Both the position numbers and the translations under genes were made by a program. Under the pieces are notes generated by a model. It searched no databases. It saw only the letters and a list, made by a program, of their open reading frames with translations, and was not told the DNA's origin. From NCBI RefSeq assembly GCF_001649575.2, contig NC_051453.1, positions 20,564,893 to 20,628,892 on the forward strand: a stretch of 64,000 nt of DNA. Reading direction: 5' to 3'. Below, in pieces: positions 56,640-64,000 of this stretch. This stretch comes from Kryptolebias marmoratus (taxonomy: Eukaryota > Chordata > Actinopteri > Cyprinodontiformes > Rivulidae). Within the stretch, counting starts at the first letter, position 1, and each line of letters starts with the position of its first letter.

Positions 56640-57268
56640 TAAAGGCCCACCAACTTTCATGCCAGTTTTAAACTAAGATCATCTTATGTTGAGAAATAAA
56701 ATACTTGTAGCCCCTTTAGTTAAACTTTGAAAATAACAATATGTGTAATCTCATTCAGTATTGCAATATCTCTGTGTGATCAATGACTTTCAGCTACTAC
56801 TACACCAAAAGTTTGTTCAATATCCATAAAATTCTATTTCATAAGAAAAAGCCATTTGTGTGTAAGCTAAGGTCAATTTGCTGTAGAGGTCGTCTTGACT
56901 TGGGTTCATTCCAGAAGTTATAAAAAAATAATACAGTCAATGGTTACTTTCTGTGAGTTTCATTAAAATCTGTCCAGTAGTTCATGGGATATTTTTCTAG
57001 TAACTGTCTTACCTCCAACAGTTAATGCAAAAGTTTTACACAAAGTTGTTATGCAATGTGTTGCACTCAAAGTATTTGATGAGGACAATGCTAAGCTACA
57101 ACTGCATCAAATTTATATTAGTAGTTGTAAAACTGGCTGAGGTATAGCTATTTTTTGTATTTCCTTTGGTCAGTTAGCTGTGGTGAACATCTTCACTTGG
57201 GTTAAGTCCAAAAGTTATTCGACTGTACCTGTCCCTCCAGTGATTACTTTCTGAAAGTTTCAACAAAA
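56640..57268 (-). repeat. 305-bp-unit dispersed repeat, copy J (inverted, about two units plus tail)
   Basis: On the + strand: TTTTAAACTAAGATCATCTT (tail), AATCTCATTCAGTATTGCAA, CTTTCAGCTACTACTACACC, CATTAAAATCTGTCCAGTAG, CATGGGATATTTTTCTAGTA, then a second inverted unit GCTGTGGTGAACATCTTCAC. It meets copy K head to head near 57270. Confidence 0.75.
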
Positions 57269-57620
57269 TATGGTTTTGATTAACTTTAAAAGTCAACCCA
57301 ATTCAAGATGGCCACCACAGCACAAAAGCACAAAAATGGCTTTGACTCAGTCTGTTTTACAGATATTTTAGTTCAATATCAATATTGATTACTCCCCAAC
57401 ACAAAATTGAAATCTCCAACACATCCTGAGTCCTCACAGATTACCTTACATCTTTGTTTAAAATTTTGCGATTAACTTTTGGAGTTAACTCTGTTTGTCA
57501 GGTTTGAAGAATATCCCATGAACCACTAGACAGATTTTTATGAAACTAACTGAATAACTTTCAAAGTCATCACTGTTCAAAATGACTGCCTTAGCTAACT
57601 AACCTTAAAAAAAAAAAAAA
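57269..57620 (+). repeat. 305-bp-unit dispersed repeat, copy K
   Basis: GATTAACTTTAAAAGTCAAC, CCAATTCAAGATGGCCACCA, AAAAATGGCTTTGACTCAGT, ACTCTGTTTGTCAGGTTTGA and ATCCCATGAACCACTAGACA: one unit plus the start of a second, ending at an A19 run (57606). Confidence 0.75.
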
Positions 57621-57649
57621 AAGGCTAGAAATAAACCTGACTGCTGCTG

Positions 57650-57845
57650 TTCTGTTTTGAGTGTTCATGTTCTTCCTTAACATTAATGGGTTTTCTTCAG
57701 GTATTCTGGTTTCCTCCCACAGACCAAAAACACGTGGTTAAATAGTAACAATAACTAAGTCTGGGGTGTACCCCGTCTCTCACCCAATGGTAGGCACCAG
57801 CGTCCTTCAACCCGATACAGAATATTGCGCAAAGAAAACAGATGA
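57650..57845 (-). repeat. Teleost dispersed repeat 'ATCCATCCATTTT' family, copy 3 (inverted)
   Basis: + strand: CTGGTTTCCTCCCACAGACC, AAAAACACGTGGTTAA, CTGGGGTGTACCCCGTCTCT, CACCCAATGGTAGGCACCAG. This is the reverse of the family's block order, including the GGTACACCCxGGA / TGGxGCCTA motifs; partly deleted in the middle. Confidence 0.75.
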
Positions 57846-59129
57846 ATACTTTAATTTCCAGTTTTTCTTCTCTTTCAATTATTAGTCAAAATCCAGAGCA
57901 GGATGTTTCAACAAAATAGGAAAGACAAAACTTGTCTTTTAGTGAAGTCTTTAGTAATTCATGTAGCAATAAGGACTGGAGTGGCTATCTTGCTAACTGC
58001 ACCAAAAATCTGGATGTGGGTTTTCTGGGATGTGAGACAGACAAAATCATAGTATACTTTTTTTATCATCATATACTTTTATCATAATATAGTCATGCAA
58101 GATCAAACAGAAAGTCAAGTCACACTTCAAACATTAAAAAAAATCTATGCAACAGGAGTGTATTACACTGATTGTTAACTAGCAGTCATATCAGAAGTCA
58201 TATCTTCTTTATTGTAATTGTTCTTCATGTGTTTGTGTAAACACACTACTTCTAACAATAATTTATTTTGGCTTAATTAAAAATCACTGTGGAAAATCAA
58301 TTTTTTTTATTGTACAACATTGAATCTGCTGTTGGCCCTTGTGCACCACAAGTTTGGAAACTTGGTGTACTGTGATTGAACAGTGTGCTTTGCTGAGAGA
58401 AAAAGTTAGATATAACGGTCATCACTGGATTTTTCTTTACATGTTTTAACACTCCTAAAAGTGTGTATATGACAGGGTTATCGTAATTGTACTTTTTTCA
58501 CAAATTAAAACTCATTGGTGCAATGATATTACCAGTCAAGTGAAAGTCTGCTGATGGTAGTTTTGAATCAATAATGTAAATAATATTTGTTTCAAAATAA
58601 TGTTTAAAAATTGCTCACTATATTTAAATTCATTAGCATTGCAGAAAATATGGCAAATGTTTCCAGTTCATCCGGTAATGCTCCAGTAACTAACCCTGGT
58701 TAAAAATAATGGTCTTTTAAATTGTGCATTAAATTAAAGTGGTTCTCCTCACAATGGAATATATTTTCCCTCTTATAAATATTTAGAGCTTGATTGGTGT
58801 GAGAGTAAATACAGCATCTATAGTCACTGTTGCATAAATCTTTTATTTATTTATGTATGAATTCAAATAAATCATTCAAATCTTCACCACTTTATTCCAA
58901 CACATTGCAAATTATGTTAGACAGAAATTTAGTCCAAGTGTAGTTTGCTTAAGTCCTTCAAAAAAGCAACATATATTTGAAGCATCCTGGCCACCAAACA
59001 CATTCCCTCTCAGCAAGCAATCTCAGGATTGACCTTTCACTTGATCTTTCATCACCCAAACACACCCTTTTTATGCTCTTTTTCTTGACTATTTTCCCCA
59101 CTAAACACATAAATGCACAATCTTAACTG
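57846..59129. other. Gene-free AT-rich DNA
   Basis: Nothing recognised. Confidence 0.5.
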
Positions 59130-59599
59130 GAGCAGATGTGAGTCATGTGTGCGCTTGCATGCACAAGCGTGTGTGTCGGTGCAACGCTCCTTAATGGCGG
59201 CCACAGGTCAGTGACGATGCATCTTCAAAAAAACTGTTGTCGGCGGTTGACAGGTGACCTACTAGACCATGAATTGTCTGTCTAACATTCACGAGCCGCG
59301 TACTGACCGATGTTTCCAATTGTAGCAGCACATGGCATGAGAGCCACCTGCTCACCGACCACACCGATCAATGAAGATTTTTTTTTTCTGTGACACAGCC
59401 CAAAAGAGGTGGTATTGACATCTGAGGCTGCAGAAGTGAATCGATAAGAACCAGTCAAGCCATCTGACTGAGCAAAACCCATAAACGTCGAGCCCTCTTG
59501 TTGTGGTTGGAGGATTGATTCATTGCTGGAATGACAAATACTAGGAGGTGTCAATGTCTGTTTTTTCCCCTCTCTCAAGAATTTTTTTTTAGTTTAGAA
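59130..59599. other. CpG-richer, repeat-free block
   Basis: GTGTGTCGGTGCAACGCTCC, TGTTGTCGGCGGTTGACAGG and CACGAGCCGCGTACTGACCG contain more CpG than the neighbourhood. The minus frame 59282-59578 has no recognised domain. May be conserved or an unmethylated regulatory segment; not established. Confidence 0.3.
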
Positions 59600-60070
59600 A
59601 GGTTAAAACACAACTGGAGAATCTGCATTTTTGATGAAAATGCAGTGTGGATGTTGAGTGCTAAATGACTGCATAAATTTGGTAAAGAAGCTTAAACTAA
59701 GTTGTTAAATCAAATTGAAGCAGAACCCTAGCTAAAACCTAAAGCAGAGTACTAGCTAAAATCTAAAGGAGCAAAACATCAGCTAAAGGCTAAAAGTAGC
59801 TTAAGAAGACAAACAGGAAATATGCTGAAGCAGATTTGAAAGAAAATAATGTTTTTGAAGGAACTGAAGAAATCTCAATGTATTTCTAAGGAAAAATACT
59901 TGTAAAAAAAGGTAAATACTTTGAAAAGTATAAAAGCTCTACAACTTAGCAACCGTCTTTTAAATGAGCTGAATGTTTTGACATATGAAGGTCTAAAATA
60001 GCACAAAGTATGCAGAAATAGTAAGACTGCAAGTACCGTATGGAAAAATAAAAATGGGAAAACAATAATG
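59600..60070 (+). repeat. AGCTAAAA-motif dispersed repeat, copy 3
   Basis: CCCTAGCTAAAACCTAAAGC, GTACTAGCTAAAATCTAAAG, GGCTAAAAGTAGCTTAAGAA, then GAAGCAGATTTGAAAGAAAA, CTAAGGAAAAATACTTGTAA, TGAGCTGAATGTTTTGACAT and AAAATAGCACAAAGTATGCA. The non-minisatellite 3' part matches copy 2 block by block; the motif part is shorter and has no large inverted repeat. Confidence 0.7.
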
Positions 60071-60504
60071 TGTTAACTCCGAGTTCACACAGTTAAAAGG
60101 AAAACAGAATCAGAGTAATATGTTCAGCAAAGACAATAAATTCTGTCTGTCTCCATGTGCGGCTATTTCCTCCCAGCTGCCTTTGCCTATCTTGTCGATA
60201 GAACCCTCCTCGGTCAGTAAAAGCCCCTGACAGGTCCGATTTAGTCACTGTGCCTCTCAAAGTACGTTTACCCACTAATCAAAATGACGCTTTGTTAAAT
60301 AAAGCATGAAAAAAGCTTTTCAATGAACGATGTGCTGAAGCGGAAGTCATCTTCCAGCGAAGAAAGAAGATTAATCAACAGATTAACTTCTGCTCAACAT
60401 TGCTGATTCCTCCTGCTGCAATCACTTAAGACCAAATATATCCTTAAAAAAAGAAATGTGAAAGATTATTATTATTATCATTTAGTTGTTTTTGCTTGTC
60501 TGTG
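60071..60504. other. Gene-free DNA
   Basis: Nothing recognised. Confidence 0.5.
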
Positions 60505-61490
60505 CGTGCATCTACATGAGTCTGCCTGTTAGCAAACTATCTCATGAACCAATGGGTGATTTGTAATGAAACTGTCAGAAAGTGATCATTGGATGTACAT
60601 TTAAAACTGATTAATTTTTAGAGTCAGTCTAATTCAAAATGGCTACCACAGACAAGTGACCTTAAAAAACACAAACATTGTTGTAACTTAGTCATTTCTA
60701 AAGATACTGAGCTAAACTTTGGTTTGCTGGTTGCTGAGACTGATCCTCAAGGTATACTTTGAGCACTAACTGATAATGCAAGATCTGTGTTTAAAACTTT
60801 GTAAATAGATATTTGGAGTTAACACTGTCTGTCTGTTAGCAAAATACCTCATAAACCACTTCATAAATTGTAATGAAACTGTCAGAAAATATTCAATGGC
60901 TGTACCTCTACACCTGAATAACATTTGGAATAAACCTGATTCAAAATGGTCATCACAGCTAACTGACCTTAGAAACACAAAAATGTCCATAATTCAGCAG
61001 TTTTTATAGATACTGACCCATTTGGGGGGGAGTCATTCACAGAACAAAGCCCAAGTGCTACTTACTGTGCAAGATATTTGACTTAAACTTTAGCAATAGC
61101 TGTTGTAGTGAACACTGTTTGTTTGTTGTTGTAGTTTGTTAGCAAAATATCTGATGAACCACTTGATGGATTGAAAAACAACTTTCAGAAAGTAATCACT
61201 GGATGTACAAGACAAGCCTGCTGCCACAGTAAATCAACATTAGCCAACACAAATATGGCTCTCAGTCAATTTTACAGATATCGAACTAAAATTTGACAGT
61301 TCAGAGTCATCCTAAACACATAATCTGAGAATGACATCTCACAGTATCACATGACATAACAGTTTTCAAGGTTTGACCAAAATGGCTACAACTCTATTTT
61401 TTAAACATAAGATGAGCTCAGTCTAAAACTTTGGCATCAAAGGCAATAGGTGGCATGCAGTTCTTCAAGGAATGCTAGGCCTTTAATTTG
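60505..61490 (+). repeat. 305-bp-unit dispersed repeat, copy L (best copy: three tandem units plus tail)
   Basis: Units start at 60528, 60835 and 61138 (GTTAGCAAACTATCTCATGA, GTTAGCAAAATACCTCATAA, GTTAGCAAAATATCTGATGA), 307 and 303 bp apart. Within each unit the blocks AACCACTxxATxxAT, CAGAAAGTxATCA, ACTGATTAATTTTTAGAGTC, CAAAATGGCTACCACAG and TAGATACTGA recur in order. After the third unit the sequence changes to a tail: CTCACAGTATCACATGACAT, TTTTCAAGGTTTGACCAAAA, TGGCTACAACTC, GGTGGCATGCAGTTCTTCAA, GGAATGCTAGGCCTTTAATT. No open frame. Confidence 0.85.
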
Positions 61491-62067
61491 CTTTAAGGCA
61501 ATAAAGAGGTGGACTGACGGATGTTTATTTGAGTGTCTGTGAGAGACCTGCCACAAGGTATCAATGTGTGTTCCTGGCAGTAACTGTCAGCACGGTGGCT
61601 AAATAGCTTTAAAGACAATTGGAGTTGGAGGGTGGAGGAGGGGGTGGTGACAGTATGCATACCAGACTGTGGTCTGAATTGCACAACTTGTCACCTGAAC
61701 CTAACAAGGTGTGGCAGGTGGTTCTATGCACACACCACATGCTTGGAGGGTCAGTTTGTGGTTAAATTTATTGTAATTTTTTTGCTAGGAAGCACAAAAC
61801 AAGCATTACTTTTACTGGAGAAAGTATTGCTAACCTGATGAATACTAATAGAAATGTGATGTGTAATTTGTGTGTAGGCTAGGAGTTTTTTAGTTTTTTA
61901 TTCTTAACCCCCCAAAAATTGATTTTTCTGACTTTTCTGCTTGTTTACTGTAGCATGAGAGAGGTTAAAGGGCGAATTTTCTGAAATAGAATCAGCCCTG
62001 TCTTTTTTCTGCTCACTGCGTGAAAATAGTATTGATTAATGGTCATCGCCCCCTTTTTTCCACGCAG
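61491..62067. other. Gene-free DNA before putative exon 2
   Basis: No recognised repeat; ends in a polypyrimidine tract (GCCCCCTTTTTTCCACGCAG). Confidence 0.45.
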
Positions 62068-62192
62068 AATGATGTAAAGACCCTGTCACTTACCATCACC
62101 TTCTCCAAGAATGTGTTCCATCAATCCCGCCGCCAAACCAGGCGAGCAGTGGCAGGTGGCACATATTTCACCTGCCCAGGCAAAATGGGCCA
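62068..62192 (+). CDS. Putative internal exon 2, unknown protein
   Basis: A 125-base segment lies between a strong acceptor (CCCCCTTTTTTCCACGCAG ending 62067) and a donor with perfect +1 to +6 (CCA|GTAAGT). Only the frame beginning at the first base is open. It reads NDVKTLSLTITFSKNVF and further on HQSRRQTRRAVAGGTYFTC, ending with a split codon (phase 2). RRQTRR looks like a proprotein-convertase site, so a secreted or membrane protein is conceivable, but I recognise no family. The segment is GC-rich against an AT-rich background. The minus strand of the same segment also has splice-like signals (GCAG|GTGAAATA and G|GTAAGTGACA) with an open frame, so strand is not certain. Phase excludes direct joining to the exon at 21111-21190. 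Confidence 0.42.
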
Positions 62193-63479
62193 GTAAGTGG
62201 GACAAGGCAGTGAGACAAAAGTGACACATACGAAGGTGACAGCTTTTCACACCTGGGAATAATGGTTTTGATAGGCGTCCTGCTTGTTTCGCCGCTGTAG
62301 ACTGGACGGAAACCAAAAATGTGTGATAATATACACAATTAGCTCATGGCACAAAAAGACCCTGGGCCTTCACAAGCCAGGGCAAATCTAAACTCTTACC
62401 TTTCACCAGGAAGTGTGGCAGCTCTGTCTCGGCACAATGCTGAAAGAATACCATGTTTTGACACATCAAGGATACAATTATTGGACCCTAAAGCTGTGCT
62501 TGTCCACACATGCACCCTATCAGTTAGATAGTGAGGAGCAGTGCACTTATTATCCACATCACCACCAGGAGACTCATTCCAGCTCCCTCTGACTCTCTGT
62601 ACACCTGCAATATACTAAAAAGACCATAAATTATCAGCATTTCAGTTTATGCATCTCTACATTATACATGCAGTGTGTATATGTATGATATTCTTGTTTC
62701 TTTTACATCAGCTAATATTACTTAGGTGCTGTGACTTCAAAAGTACATCAGTGTTATTGTTATTATTATTACTGTGGATGTTCAATTTATTCTGTCATAT
62801 TTCTCTTCTCCCTTGTGTTTTGTAAAAGAAACAGAGCTATTTTTGTTCTTCTTCTGACCATGTTGACTTGCTTGCCATTTTAATGTCCTGTAATGTATCT
62901 GCAGCTTGACAGAACAGAAGATGTTTGGGTACATTATAAGATTTTTTGATCATATCTGTTGTATATTTTCTGCATACTCTTAGTAGAGCTTGTCAGTGCA
63001 GGACAAAGTTGCACTGCTTACCCTCTGTAGGGTATCCCTGAGAAGCAGCTTGTTACAAGCTCCTCCACAGTACTTCCCAATGCACCTGAAAGAGACTGAA
63101 ACGAGAAGAAATAAATGAAAATATTCCTCTAATAAGCTGAAAAAACAGATTAAATTTTCACGATAAACCCCAAAACTAATATCGTCCAGACTATCATAAA
63201 AAAAAAAGTTAAATAAAATTCCAGGATATCTTCATTATTGTCATGACTTAGGAGTTTTTTAATACTAAAGATTCAATTTTAGAATAAGAAGATTTATATT
63301 TTAAAAAGATCAATGGAGGCATTCTACAGATTCAAATGTTTTCTTCTGAATTAGAAGTCTATGTGAAAATTCTATTAGACCTGAAAACACTCAAGGCTCA
63401 ACTTTGTGCCAAGTATGCAGATGCAGTTTTTGCTTAGGTTATACAGGAATCGGGTAGCCCTTAAACATGACCCGGGTAC
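62193..63479. other. Gene-free DNA
   Basis: 62193-62600 is moderately GC-rich and could contain conserved sequence. The rest is AT-rich with an ATT-repeat patch near 62755-62775. No gene recognised. Confidence 0.45.
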
Positions 63480-63700
63480 CGTGTCCCACAGCAACCTCAC
63501 AGAATGCCTCGTAGGGTAACTGGGTTTAGCCCTAGAAATAAGGTGAGGAGCTCTCTCATCCAAGGAGAGCTTGAAGTGGAGCCACTGCTCCTCCACATCG
63601 AAAGGAGTCAGTTGAGGTGGTTTGGAAATCTGATTAGGATACCTCCTGGGCATCCTTTGAAGGTGTGTTTTCAAATGGAGTGTAATGGTTCAAATGTTTA
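63480..63700 (+). pseudogene. Non-LTR retrotransposon ORF2 C-terminal fragment
   Basis: The frame 63504-63701 reads VTGFSPRNKVRSSLIQGELE, VEPLLLHIERSQLRWFGNLI, RIPPGHPLKVCF. It matches the C-terminal block VSPSLRDRVRSSVIREGLGVEPLLL-HIERSQLRWxGHLxRMPPGRLPGEVF known from fish LINE proteins. The fragment lacks everything upstream, and the frame ends in unrelated sequence near 63690. The exact clade is not certain. Confidence 0.8.
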
Positions 63701-64000
63701 ACCCCCTTTCACACTGGAGGACGTCACTATGCTATCTGTGAAACACACAACCTATTACTCGATCATGGTAAATTTGAAAAACCTTGTTCGGTGTGAAGAC
63801 AATCACAATGCTGCTATGCTTTTATTACTGCCAAACAGCTATTTGTCCACCATGGCACAACTCTCCTGCTGCATCAGGATGTGCTAGAAGAACATGATGC
63901 TACCTCCACTAATATCATCAGGTTGTTTCTATGGCCTTTCCATGATCACAGTTATAGCCTATAAGCATAGTTTGTTCTGCTTCAAATTCTTGATGACCAA
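63701..64000. other. Gene-free window end
   Basis: Nothing recognised in the last 300 bases. Confidence 0.5.

Noticed and set aside
62086..62316. 76-codon minus-strand frame overlapping putative exon 2
   Set aside because: Considered as an alternative exon on the minus strand because of splice-like signals, but the acceptor (GCCCATTTTGCCTGGGCAG) is weaker than the + strand one. Kept only as a caveat.
1..64000. LTR retrotransposons or endogenous retroviruses
   Set aside because: No paired LTRs, primer-binding site, or gag/pol/env-type frames were seen.
1..64000. CRISPR arrays, bacterial operons, phage modules
   Set aside because: Repeat content, splice-like signals, microsatellites and TE types are those of a fish genome; the tandem units found are about 305 bp, not spacer-repeat arrays.
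1..64000. tRNA, rRNA and snRNA genes
   Set aside because: No A-box/B-box pair with a foldable cloverleaf, and no rRNA or U-RNA core sequence, was recognised by eye; a covariance-model search could not be run.

Overview
The window is non-coding-dominated vertebrate DNA, almost certainly from a ray-finned (teleost) fish. It is AT-rich and has no bacterial gene organisation. It carries relics of several TE classes typical of teleosts: Tc1/mariner, Tol2-like hAT, piggyBac, L2-like and R2-like/RTE-like non-LTR retrotransposons, and short non-autonomous elements. It also has (CA)n and (TA)n microsatellites and two sets of ambiguous bases (59 Ns at 10448-10506, one n at 16620) that mark a draft assembly. 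No complete protein-coding gene, tRNA, rRNA or CRISPR array is visible. The likeliest reading is a gene desert or a very large intron. Two segments look like isolated exons on the + strand (21111-21190 and 62068-62192). Each is an open frame bounded by a good polypyrimidine-AG acceptor and a GT donor. I could not assign either to a gene family, and their phases do not allow direct splicing to each other.

Layout. 1-6,000: two R2-like LINE relics in opposite orientation, the first copies of the three main local repeat families, and a conserved-looking stretch near 4,080-4,520. 6,000-16,300: mostly single-copy-looking DNA broken by repeats, including an L2-like LINE relic on the minus strand that runs through the assembly gap. 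16,500-31,300: the part richest in candidate conserved non-coding elements (16,540-17,640; 20,700-21,190; 26,800-27,900; 30,960-31,330), with candidate exon 1. 31,800-46,340: TE-dense, with 470-bp MITEs, a LINE reverse-transcriptase fragment, a dead piggyBac, a Tc1 element containing a MITE, and a second MITE containing a Tol2-like hAT element. 46,340-64,000: more single-copy DNA, an L2 LINE relic, repeat copies, conserved-looking stretches at 48,570-48,870, 53,040-53,330 and 55,880-56,480, candidate exon 2, and a final LINE C-terminus fragment.

The most distinctive content is repeats. (1) A family with an internal unit of about 305 bp (start motif GTTAGCAAAATATCTCATGA) occurs at about twelve loci in both orientations. 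The best copy has three tandem units and a different 3' tail ending in a short palindrome, ATTCCTTCAAGGAAT in the best-preserved tails. (2) A family built on degenerate AGCTAAAA motifs occurs three times; one copy carries a perfect 30-bp inverted repeat with an 11-nt loop. (3) Three arrays of degenerate GTAC/TTACC motifs occur. (4) A MITE family of about 475 bp has CTGTYA...TGACAG-type ends and 3-bp target duplications (TAA, TTA, TTC).

Few of these parts act together as a functional pathway. The mobile elements are all broken or non-autonomous, and their nesting gives a relative insertion order: Tc1 before its internal MITE, and the second MITE before the hAT element. Statements about conservation are inference from sequence character only, since no alignment was possible.
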